DNA of 34,505 nucleotides, taken from a virus. The notes below the pieces were generated by a model, which searched no databases, was not told the DNA's origin, and saw nothing but the letters and a program-made list of their open reading frames with translations. This document shows positions 12,212 to 19,923 of this stretch, piece by piece. The position numbers and the translations under genes are program-made. The stretch covers positions 1 through 34,505 of IMG/VR virus record IMGVR_UViG_3300021960_000266, one strand, 5' to 3'. The first letter of the stretch is position 1. Each line of letters opens with the position of its first letter.

Positions 12212-14521
12212 TCACCAAGGTAGTGCAATATTGTATGCGTATAGTACTCCGGTTTTGTCTGCTACGTATAGTTTTGTTCCGTATCCATTATACCATATCG
12301 AAGTTGGTTTGTTATTTGCTATCATTGGAATGTCTACACTTTCTATTGCTGTGATAGTACCGCCTAAATCCCACGGAGTGCTATTTTCAAACAAATGCAA
12401 CTTTCGTTGATTAGTTACAAACAATATATATTTTCCGTCGTGACTAACCTCAAAGCCAGTTATTTGATAATCGTCGCCAACTGGTATTTCGTGAGTTCCT
12501 CCACGTGGTATTACAAACTGCGCATTAGTTCCAGTATCAAGAGTCCATCCGCCTGTTGCATTTTCTACACTAGAGTTAGTTGAAGTCATTTGTCTTAACC
12601 AATAGATTTCTGGAGATGAAAAATCACGTAACAATACAAATAATTTATAGTCAATATTATTATTACCGTCTGCATCTTGTCTATAACGAAGATCAATAAC
12701 ATCCGTTGCTGCTCTATTAAATGTTGCATCACCTGCTGGGCCATTATCTTCTACCCACGATGTAATATTTCTTGTAGACGGTGGACCGAGAGCAGCAAAG
12801 GGAGACGGAGGTTCGCTTGATATATATGTCAAGTGGTACTCTCTGGATTGTCCAGTGCCTTCGGTTTGAATTGTAACAGCCCTCTTATCTGTAGTACTAG
12901 TCATACCATGCATAGGCCAGCTGTTGTGACTGGTGTTTTCTTTATAACCAAAATCTGACAAGCCGCTGTTGCCTAAGTCGTCTTGGTTGAAGCTCCATGT
13001 TTCTCTTAACAAAGTACCCGTGCCGTATTCTTTGAAAAAACTTAAATATCTAGAAGGAGAATTATAGTTTAAATTATTTTCCATTAATAAAGCATTTGAG
13101 TTTAAATAATAAGCTGGTAGGTTTGTCTGCCTAGTTCCGGTCATTATACCTAACGTTTCGTTTGAACCTCTTGCAGGAAGGAAAGTCAATGTACTCATAT
13201 CATAAGGTGTGCTCAATGCGCCTATATGTAGTGTATTGCCTGTGCTCCACCCTTTGATAAGATAAAAAATAGATCCTGCCGGATCGCCGTTAGGGAACAC
13301 GCCGCCATTTAAATCTTCATTCCATGCCATTCCTACCATTAAGGCATCTCCATGGACATCACTTAAAGTGTGACTAACTACAGTCTCTGTTGATAGTGTG
13401 CTTAAATCAAAAGGTGTACTCATAGTTTTTGTTCTAAAACTCCAATCTTGTAGGTCATTACAATAAACTACTTTTGTTCCGTCATCGGTGATATAACCGC
13501 CAAAGAATTCACTTGAAGTATCTGATTGCGTAGGTGTTGAAGACATAGTAGTCAAGTCGTAGCCTGTGCTTAATGTATATTTAAATAGTCCGCCGCCGGT
13601 ACCATCTGTACCAACTATTAATTCAGTACCGTTACTATTAAATTTTAATAATGTTAATGTGCTACTAAAAATACTAATTCCATAACCACCAAAAGTAGTT
13701 GTCTGTGTGGGTGTAGTGTTAATTGATGTAATATCCCATGCAGTATTAAGAGTGTATTTTTTAATATAGTTTCGTGTTGAACCAAGTTTAGCTGTTATAA
13801 TAGTTGTACTATCAATATATATTGTATGTGTTCCTACATCATTTTGAGTAGGCATAACCTGTTGTTGTTGTGATTCAAATAGTCCTTGCCGATTTTGTAG
13901 CCAGTCAGGATCTGCATCAGTATCGCCTGGAAAAAATCTAAAATTAGATTGATAATACTGTTGGCCGGCGTTGACTGCGGAAGATGCAATAAATCCTCTA
14001 TTGTTTGGCATAACACTAGGATTGTAAATGATCTCTCCAAGGCCGCTAGACCCTACACTCTTTAATCCAGTAGCTTCTAAGCCATGTAGTCGAGGTCCTA
14101 CACCGATACTTGGGTACTCGATAGTAGAAATTTTATATAGTCTTGGATTAACACTTGTATTATTAATAGTAACCGATACTGATGTTGCTAAAACATCAGT
14201 ACCTGGTGTATTTTGAATGTACGTATATAGTTCTACTGTAAAAGTTTCTGCATCATCTTCAAAGCTACTAGCGTCTGCGGTAGGAGTAATTGTAAAAGAA
14301 GCAGCATTACTGTTAATAGTTATTACTCCATTTGTGTCATCTAGCTCACCTTGATTACTTGCTTCCCAGTATAGATCTGTTCCATTAGATACATTAGTTG
14401 TAGTCACATTGAACGTTAATGCACTTCCTTCGTCGATATTGTTAGCTGTTGGAACAATTGCATAAGTGCTATTGTATCCGCTTGATCCAGATGCTGCCAT
14501 GAGCATTTTGGTTATAATCAT
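12212..14521 (-). CDS. Tail-fibre/adhesin with N-terminal Ig/Calx-like domain and beta-propeller repeats, ~769 aa
   Basis: The start at 14521 (MIITKMLMAASG) gives an ATGA overlap with the upstream fibre gene. Residues ~20-130 form a Calx-beta/Ig-like domain (NNIDEGSALTFNVTTTNV, DDAETFTVELYTY). The rest contains repeated blades with the motif LSTxxDxSTxS: LNTAWDITSIN, LSTGYDLTTMS, MSTPFDLSTLS, LSTPYDMSTLT and NSTPWDLGGT, typical of propeller-like phage and marine surface proteins. It probably binds a host surface receptor at the distal tail. It is the last gene of the long chain starting at nrdB. The two-fibre arrangement (structural fibre, then adhesin) resembles T4 gp37/gp38-like layouts in position only. 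Confidence 0.83.
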   Translation of the reverse strand: MIITKMLMAASGSSGYNSTYAIVPTANNIDEGSALTFNVTTTNVSNGTDLYWEASNQGELDDTNGVITINSNAASFTITPTADASSFEDDAETFTVELYTYIQNTPGTDVLATSVSVTINNTSVNPRLYKISTIEYPSIGVGPRLHGLEATGLKSVGSSGLGEIIYNPSVMPNNRGFIASSAVNAGQQYYQSNFRFFPGDTDADPDWLQNRQGLFESQQQQVMPTQNDVGTHTIYIDSTTIITAKLGSTRNYIKKYTLNTAWDITSINTTPTQTTTFGGYGISIFSSTLTLLKFNSNGTELIVGTDGTGGGLFKYTLSTGYDLTTMSSTPTQSDTSSEFFGGYITDDGTKVVYCNDLQDWSFRTKTMSTPFDLSTLSTETVVSHTLSDVHGDALMVGMAWNEDLNGGVFPNGDPAGSIFYLIKGWSTGNTLHIGALSTPYDMSTLTFLPARGSNETLGIMTGTRQTNLPAYYLNSNALLMENNLNYNSPSRYLSFFKEYGTGTLLRETWSFNQDDLGNSGLSDFGYKENTSHNSWPMHGMTSTTDKRAVTIQTEGTGQSREYHLTYISSEPPSPFAALGPPSTRNITSWVEDNGPAGDATFNRAATDVIDLRYRQDADGNNNIDYKLFVLLRDFSSPEIYWLRQMTSTNSSVENATGGWTLDTGTNAQFVIPRGGTHEIPVGDDYQITGFEVSHDGKYILFVTNQRKLHLFENSTPWDLGGTITAIESVDIPMIANNKPTSIWYNGYGTKLYVADKTGVLYAYNIALPW

Positions 14522-16944
14522 GACATTGCGTCTCCGGCTTGAAACCCAAACCAAGTCGTACCGTTGTATGTAGTAAACACATAAATGTCTAGTTCTCCAT
14601 TATTTGGCACGTCAGGCTGAACGCCACCAGACCATAATACACTAGACGGCCAAGTAATGCTAAAACCTGGATTACTTGTGCTCCTAGCTAGATATAATGT
14701 AAAAGATTCAACTCCAGATGAATATCCTTGAAATATAAAAGTTATATTGCCGGTTGCTGATATAAAAATATGGTTTGCACTACTAGTATCTAGAAGCTTT
14801 GTTCCTGAAACAGTGCCTTCGCTGTTAAAAAATTCAGTTACATTAGAATTTAAATTAATATTGCCTGTGCCGTTTGCAGTAATGTCAATATCACCATTAG
14901 TTGTTGAAGTAGTAATATCATATGTTTGTACGTCAAGGTTACCACCTAACTGTGGCGATGTATCACTTACAACATCGCCGCCGCCGCCATCTGTAATTCC
15001 ATATCCAGCAAGTGTTGTTGGTGTTCCTGTTAGATCAGAAAATGCAACACTTGTAAGATAGTTACTATCGTTTGTCCACTGGCTGATGTTACCACTTTTA
15101 TTTGTTAATGTATCAGTTGAACTTGCTGTAAATACAATGTCACTTGTTAATGCAAAGGTTCCTGGTGTTCCACCTGGTATACTATGAGTGTTAATTGTAC
15201 CTAAACTTGTAATATCATATGTTTGTGCATCAAGGTTACCGCCTAGTTGTGGAGTAATATCATCGAATACACTAGCAATTCCTTTTGATATCCAAATGTA
15301 ATCGCCGGTGCCACTGTTTAAAGTTGGATCCCAACCTAGAACGTCACCTGTGCCTGCAGTACTTGTATTTAAATGCGCATCTACACTTGCATCTGCATAT
15401 CCTCCTCCGCCACCGGAAATATCAGAAAGTAAGGCATAGGTACCTCCGCTACCTGTAGGAAGAGTGTGTCCGTTTAAACTACCAGTAATTGTAACGCCAT
15501 CGTTGCTGGTTGCTAATCGTTCATTATTGTCATAGTATAATGTACTTGCTGAATTATTAAACTGAGCAAATTTACTTCCACCTGAATTTTGGATAATAGT
15601 TGTAGAGGATATAATTTTTGTTGTACCAGAGCCGTCGCCAGCTCCTGTGTCTTTTATAATACTATCGGTGCCATCGTGAAATATTTCAAAATCTGCCGAT
15701 GCACCTAATGCTAGTTTGCCATTATCAGCAAAGGTAATACTACTACCATTTGCAACAGGTGTTGTGATAAATCCTGCATCATTAGTTAGATCGCTATTAT
15801 TAAGTCCTGATATACCTGTAATGTATCCGCTATCATTGTTTAACTGGCTTATATTTTCGCCATTTATACTAGTAAGATAGCTGCTCAAGTCAGGTGGTGT
15901 ATATTGAAATTGCCCATTTACATTATTATAAGATACATTGCCTGACCCACTTGCGGCTGCACTAGCAATAAAACTTAAACTGTTTAATTGTATGTACCCT
16001 GGGTTACTAAAATTAACAGTAATGTTACCTTCTAAATCACTAGTTGTTGATATAGAAGTTCCGCCGTTGATAGTAAGTGTTTCGCCTCGAGAAATACTAA
16101 CGCTAGAAGAATCGTCTGCTGTAATATTAAAAACATTATCTTCAATACGACTAAACCTATCTATAACTGTAGTTGCAAAATTTGGATCGTCTCCTAATGC
16201 TGCTGCTAGTTCATTTAACGTATTTAATGCACCAGGAGCACTATCAATTACATTAGCAATAGCACTATCAATATTTGCTTGATTAACTCCGTCAGTGATA
16301 CCAAATCCTGCTAAAGTTGTAGGCTTGCTTGTTAAATCGGCAAAAGCCACACTAGTTAAATAACTACTCAAATCAGGTGGAGTGTAATCAAATTCACCAG
16401 TAGTGTCGTCATAGGATAACGCTGCTGTTCCTACTGAATTTGTTGTTACACTAATCTCTGTTAAATTAATATAGTTAGCATCATTTGTAAATGCACTTAC
16501 ATCCGTAGGAACTCCTGTAAGACTACTAAATGCAAAATCTTGTGTAAAACTATTTGTGATTGTTATACTATCAGCTGCATCATCTGTTGAGATAGAAATG
16601 TTTGTTCCGGCTACTAAAGTGACTGTATCTGTTTTACTATCTGCATCAATACTTGTTTGCCCAGAAACTGCAAAGGTACTAAAGGCATTTTGATTTATTT
16701 CGCCGGTTGCTTGAGAAGCTGCAAGTTGATCCCAGCCTAAACTAGTATACCCTTCGAACAAATTAAGTGAACTATTATATCTTAAAGCACCTAAAGTAGG
16801 AGAACTATCACGCTCAGCTGTGCTGCCAATTGGAATTTGTACAGAGCCAGATTCACTTGTGCGTGGAGCAATAGCATCAAAGTTATTATCCATTTCTGTA
16901 TAGGTTAACGCTGAACCTTTAGTAGAACGTTTTATTACAGCCAT
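14518..16944 (-). CDS. Large tail-fibre protein, 808 aa
   Basis: The N-terminus (MAVIKRSTKGSALTYTEMDNNF, then IGSTAERDSSPTLGALRYNSSLNLFEGY) is the usual virion-attachment module of marine phage fibres. The shaft has repeats: YLTSVAFADLTSKPTTLAGF and YLTSVAFSDLTGTPTTLAGY (both followed by GITDG), two PQLGGNLDxQTYDIT segments, and several FTNDANYI/LNNDSGYI units. The C-terminal ~120 residues form a beta-rich head ending NGTTWFGFQAGDAMS. It is a trimeric fibre by analogy with T4 gp37-like proteins. Both ends are coupled: TAATG with the 78-aa gene and ATGA with the propeller gene. Confidence 0.88.
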   Translation of the reverse strand: MAVIKRSTKGSALTYTEMDNNFDAIAPRTSESGSVQIPIGSTAERDSSPTLGALRYNSSLNLFEGYTSLGWDQLAASQATGEINQNAFSTFAVSGQTSIDADSKTDTVTLVAGTNISISTDDAADSITITNSFTQDFAFSSLTGVPTDVSAFTNDANYINLTEISVTTNSVGTAALSYDDTTGEFDYTPPDLSSYLTSVAFADLTSKPTTLAGFGITDGVNQANIDSAIANVIDSAPGALNTLNELAAALGDDPNFATTVIDRFSRIEDNVFNITADDSSSVSISRGETLTINGGTSISTTSDLEGNITVNFSNPGYIQLNSLSFIASAAASGSGNVSYNNVNGQFQYTPPDLSSYLTSINGENISQLNNDSGYITGISGLNNSDLTNDAGFITTPVANGSSITFADNGKLALGASADFEIFHDGTDSIIKDTGAGDGSGTTKIISSTTIIQNSGGSKFAQFNNSASTLYYDNNERLATSNDGVTITGSLNGHTLPTGSGGTYALLSDISGGGGGYADASVDAHLNTSTAGTGDVLGWDPTLNSGTGDYIWISKGIASVFDDITPQLGGNLDAQTYDITSLGTINTHSIPGGTPGTFALTSDIVFTASSTDTLTNKSGNISQWTNDSNYLTSVAFSDLTGTPTTLAGYGITDGGGGDVVSDTSPQLGGNLDVQTYDITTSTTNGDIDITANGTGNINLNSNVTEFFNSEGTVSGTKLLDTSSANHIFISATGNITFIFQGYSSGVESFTLYLARSTSNPGFSITWPSSVLWSGGVQPDVPNNGELDIYVFTTYNGTTWFGFQAGDAMS

Positions 16945-17180
16945 TATGTTTGTTCTCCGTTATCATTGTAGTATTTACCCACATATGAATTTAGAGAATT
17001 TCCAACTACACCAGGATTGTCTTCGATGTAATCAAATGTTGTATACTCAAACAGCTCTTGTTCGGATTCAGTTAATGCTGTGTTAAACACATAGGTTTGT
17101 GCTATCAAACTTGCTTTAATTACCGGATCGGTCTCTGCTGCAATCTGAGCCAGTAAACTAGCATAGTTTGGATTTGCCAT
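16944..17180 (-). CDS. Small tail-associated hypothetical protein, 78 aa
   Basis: MANPNYASLLAQIAAETDPVIKASLIAQTYVFN is helical, then ELFEYTTFDYIEDNPGVVGNSLNSYVGKYY. The function is unknown. It sits between the PAAR protein and the fibre with TAATG junctions on both sides, so a tail-tip or fibre-assembly role is likely. Confidence 0.75.
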   Translation of the reverse strand: MANPNYASLLAQIAAETDPVIKASLIAQTYVFNTALTESEQELFEYTTFDYIEDNPGVVGNSLNSYVGKYYNDNGEQT

Positions 17181-17473
17181 TAGTCATTTACCAACACAGA
17201 CGCAACACCGTTGAGAGCCGAGTTTGCTGGAAAACTACCATGTCCTCCTGTGGCATCGCCTTGCCTATGAACAAGTTGATCTTCACAGTATACATCTGGA
17301 CTTGTGCCTGCTACTGGATCGCCACATGCTGTTGCATCTCCAGCTCTAATTACATTACCTAATCCAGCAAATACGCTGGTTTGCGAGGCAACATATTTTG
17401 TTTGGTGAAAAGGATTTGGAGTAGGACTTGCGTGTCCTACATGTTTATATTTGTCAGTAACTAACTGAGGCAT
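17180..17473 (-). CDS. PAAR-like tail-spike tip protein
   Basis: The 97-residue protein has the repeated PAAR-fold pattern: VIRAGDATACGDPVAGTSPDVYCEDQLVHRQGDATGGHGSFPANSALNGVASVLVND, i.e. two G-D-x-[ST] turns, His residues (HRQGD, GGHG) for metal binding and the final strand. PAAR proteins cap the VgrG/gp5-gp27-like spike and sharpen it for membrane piercing. SD TAGGAG is 5 bases before the ATG. It supports a contractile-tail phage. Confidence 0.8.
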   Translation of the reverse strand: MPQLVTDKYKHVGHASPTPNPFHQTKYVASQTSVFAGLGNVIRAGDATACGDPVAGTSPDVYCEDQLVHRQGDATGGHGSFPANSALNGVASVLVND

Positions 17474-17481
17474 TTATACTC

Positions 17482-17772
17482 CTAGGCCATTTGAATGCCT
17501 GTGGTGCTGGTCATATATTGCTTGGCCATTTCTGGTTCTGTTTTGCACACAAACATTACTGTACTCTTATTTAGCGGCACTTTTGCATCCTGTGCAATAG
17601 TAAATGCAAACGGTGCTAGGCCCATTCCTTGCTGTGTTGCCATTAGTGCAAGAGGTTTGCTGACTGTAATAGTCTTATCGTTTTCTTCAACAAAACGTGC
17701 AACAACTTCGTCGCCGCTGGTTGTTTTGATTGTAATTGTATCGTTTGTTTTATATGGTGCTTCGATAATCAT
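17482..17772 (-). CDS. Sm/LSm-like-fold protein, 96 aa (tentative)
   Basis: IIEAPYKTNDTITIKTTSGDEVVARFVEENDKTITVSKPLALM has the strand order of an LSm barrel (strand with G-x-E/V-V-x-G-like Sm1, then D-x-x-I-x-L), followed by LAPFAFTIAQDAKVPLNKSTVMFVCKTEPEMAKQYM. A Sm-like protein attributed to marine cyanophage has been structurally described, and this may belong to that group; RNA binding is not shown. It is coupled to the sulfotransferase by TAATG. Confidence 0.6.
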   Translation of the reverse strand: MIIEAPYKTNDTITIKTTSGDEVVARFVEENDKTITVSKPLALMATQQGMGLAPFAFTIAQDAKVPLNKSTVMFVCKTEPEMAKQYMTSTTGIQMA

Positions 17773-18410
17773 TAGTATCCAAATCTTTCTTTTGTTTTTC
17801 TAAACTTATTAAGTATATATTCTAAGTGAATGTCAGCTATCTTTAAGTCTGGGTAGTCATAAACGTTTTCTGAATCGTTCTTTGCATTGACCTTTGTAGT
17901 AGACAGTAATGGTTTAAGAAATTGGTTTGAACTAGTTGTACCTAGTCTTACTATTTCCATAGTATCTACATATTCATCGCCAATATCGTGTACACAATGC
18001 TGAAAGAAAGCATGATCGTGGTGTGGAACAGGCCTCTTTATATCAACAAGTTTTGTATTATCGTATTGTTTTACCAAGTCCATATGCACATCAAATGTGT
18101 ATTCAGTTACTAGTTTTTTATAGCGTATATTTACAAAATCTTTGGTTTCAGTGAAGTTGTGTTGATAATGTCTCCAGTAATGCCAATAACCACTAATAAA
18201 TCTTTCTATTGGATCGCGAACTAAAATATACATCGGCTGGCTGGGTTTAAAACGCTTCCTGTATTCCTTTTCACTGGTTCTTCCTGCTGATGGATAAGCT
18301 GAATTGTGCTCGTGCCAAGCATAGCCTTTGGGCATTGTCTGTCGCAACATAGTAGTGCCACACTTGTTAAAGAAAAACAGTACGCCGTCATTGTTGTGTA
18401 AGAATGCCAT
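17772..18410 (-). CDS. Sulfotransferase-family protein, 212 aa
   Basis: The 5'-phosphosulfate loop is recognisable as FFFNKCGTTMLRQ (residues 12-24) and the 3'-phosphate site as MYILVRDPIERFISGYWHYW (60-79, Arg65 and Ser73). This places it with carbohydrate-type (Sulfotransfer_2) enzymes that move sulfate from PAPS to a hydroxyl. The acceptor is unknown; host surface glycan or a virion glycan are options. The ATG directly follows the stop of the 29-aa gene (TAAATG). Confidence 0.82.
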   Translation of the reverse strand: MAFLHNNDGVLFFFNKCGTTMLRQTMPKGYAWHEHNSAYPSAGRTSEKEYRKRFKPSQPMYILVRDPIERFISGYWHYWRHYQHNFTETKDFVNIRYKKLVTEYTFDVHMDLVKQYDNTKLVDIKRPVPHHDHAFFQHCVHDIGDEYVDTMEIVRLGTTSSNQFLKPLLSTTKVNAKNDSENVYDYPDLKIADIHLEYILNKFRKTKERFGY

Positions 18411-18500
18411 TTATTTTTTACGTTTTTTAGTAATCTTTGTTGCTCTTTTTGCAGCAACTTTCATTTTAGTTTTTGTTGCTCGAGGTTTACGAAGTGCCAT
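18411..18500 (-). CDS. 29-aa very basic peptide
   Basis: This short frame reads MALRKPRATKTKMK then VAAKRATKITKKRKK: about half of its residues are Lys or Arg and none is acidic. It fills exactly the gap between glutaredoxin (TAATG junction, 1-base overlap) and sulfotransferase (stop immediately followed by ATG), which argues that it is translated. A nucleic-acid or ribosome-binding role is plausible but not shown. Confidence 0.68.
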   Translation of the reverse strand: MALRKPRATKTKMKVAAKRATKITKKRKK

Positions 18501-18751
18501 TATAAACTGTATCCTGTTCCGTTATATCCAGTGTCTTCTAAATACGATAACATCTCTTGGTATCCACCAACTTTAGTTCCGCCTACAATAATTTGTGGAA
18601 ATGTTCTAGCATTTGGAAATGTTTCAAACACTTGTTCTCTAGTAAAGTCTACATCTAATTGTTTGTAGGTATACTCGTACTGCCGTGTTTCGCATAAGCT
18701 CTTTGCTCTATTACAAAACGCACAGTTTTCTTTGCCCCAAATCTCAATCAT
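18500..18751 (-). CDS. grx: Glutaredoxin
   Basis: The 83-residue thioredoxin-fold protein has the active site CAFC (Cys10, Cys13), TFPQIIV with the cis-Pro (Pro52) and VGGYQEM for glutathione binding. It reduces class Ia ribonucleotide reductase at the expense of glutathione. It is coupled to nrdB by an ATGA overlap, the same partnership as in T4 (nrdC) and host nrd operons. Confidence 0.95.
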   Translation of the reverse strand: MIEIWGKENCAFCNRAKSLCETRQYEYTYKQLDVDFTREQVFETFPNARTFPQIIVGGTKVGGYQEMLSYLEDTGYNGTGYSL

Positions 18752-19875
18752 AAACTAAAGCCTTTGAACGTATCTTTTTCTACATCTTGCTTTGTACCGC
18801 CTGACACATAACTTGTAATTTCTGTTTCTTGTGGAGCAACTTGCACGTCTGCACCTGAGATCCATTTCTGTGTCCACGGTAGTGGGTTAGCTTTTTGATT
18901 GTATGGCGATTTAAGATTTACGTTTGTCATTCTACGTGTACAGATCCATTCAATATACTGTCCTAATAGTTCTGTGTTTAGTCCAATCATCGAGCCATCT
19001 TTGAACAAGTACTGTGCCCATTGCTTCTCTTGGTCAACAGCATCAACAAACATTTGAATACATTCTTCTTCTGTTTCTTTTGCAATCTTAGCATAATCTG
19101 GGTCATCTGTTTTAAGAATCTTTAGTAGCATCTGTGTACTTGCAAGGTGCAAGTTTTCATCACGTGCAATTAGTTTGATAATCTTAGCATTGCCTTCCAT
19201 TTTCTTTAGTTCGGCAAATGCCCAACTACATGCAAAGCTCACATAGAAACGAACACCTTCAAGAATGTTAACACTCATTAATGTAAGCCACAAGTTCTTT
19301 TTTAGTTCGTACAAGTCTACAGTAATCTTCTTACCATTAACTGTGTGTGTACCTTCACCGAGTAGGTTATACCACATGCTCTGTTCGATCAAGTCGTCGT
19401 AATACTTTGAGATATCTCCAGCACAATCTACAATCTCTTCGATGTCCATTAGCTCGTCAAACACTTTGCTTGGATTACTATAAACATTACGAATAATATG
19501 TGTGTAAGAACGACTGTGAATTGTTTCACTAAATGTCCATGTTTGGATCCAGTTTTCAATCTCTGGTAAACTTACAATAGGAGCAAATGCTTCTACTGGT
19601 GCTCTGCCTTGCACACTATCCAGCAGGATCTGACGCTTTAGATTTGATGTAAAGATATGACGTTCATGATCAGTAAGTGATTTAAAGTCTTTTGAATCTT
19701 TAATGATATCAACTTCTTCTGGTCGCCAAAAGAAACCAAGTTGCTTGTCTGTTAGCCCGTCAAAGCTCTTGTACTTTAATGTATCGTAGCGTTGGATAGT
19801 CGGACCGCCCGACGGATCTAAAAACGCTAGAACTTTTGTGTGATCAGTTTTGTTTGTTGTATCAAAAACGCTCAT
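18748..19875 (-). CDS. nrdB: Ribonucleotide reductase class Ia, beta subunit
   Basis: The 375-residue protein carries the diiron/tyrosyl-radical site of class Ia enzymes: Asp86 (LLDSVQGR), Glu117 and His120 in SETIHSRSYTHIIRN, radical Tyr124, a Glu in NILEGVRFYVSF, and Glu/His in LIARDENLHLAS. It pairs with NrdA to reduce ribonucleoside diphosphates. The sigma70-like promoter just after the nrdA stop gives it separate transcription. SD AAGGA lies upstream. Downstream genes follow without a break through the tail fibres. Confidence 0.97.
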   Translation of the reverse strand: MSVFDTTNKTDHTKVLAFLDPSGGPTIQRYDTLKYKSFDGLTDKQLGFFWRPEEVDIIKDSKDFKSLTDHERHIFTSNLKRQILLDSVQGRAPVEAFAPIVSLPEIENWIQTWTFSETIHSRSYTHIIRNVYSNPSKVFDELMDIEEIVDCAGDISKYYDDLIEQSMWYNLLGEGTHTVNGKKITVDLYELKKNLWLTLMSVNILEGVRFYVSFACSWAFAELKKMEGNAKIIKLIARDENLHLASTQMLLKILKTDDPDYAKIAKETEEECIQMFVDAVDQEKQWAQYLFKDGSMIGLNTELLGQYIEWICTRRMTNVNLKSPYNQKANPLPWTQKWISGADVQVAPQETEITSYVSGGTKQDVEKDTFKGFSL

Positions 19876-19894
19876 GTGTGTATCCTTTTTTTAA

Positions 19895-19923
19895 GTTATA
19901 GCATACGTTTTCTAGTTTGTCAA
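19895..19923 (-). promoter_or_regulatory. Sigma70-like promoter of nrdB
   Basis: TTGACA (19918-19923) begins right after the nrdA stop TAG; 17-bp spacer ending TGC; TATAAC (19895-19900). Confidence 0.8.

Noticed and set aside
15938-16282. Long plus-strand open frames opposite fibre, porin and coiled-coil genes
   Set aside because: They are antisense shadows of repetitive, well-supported minus-strand genes, with no SD and no plausible protein character.
16972-16978. GTAAATA box before the 808-aa fibre gene
   Set aside because: It lies inside the coding end of the 78-aa gene and the TAATG junction already explains translation; it could be chance.
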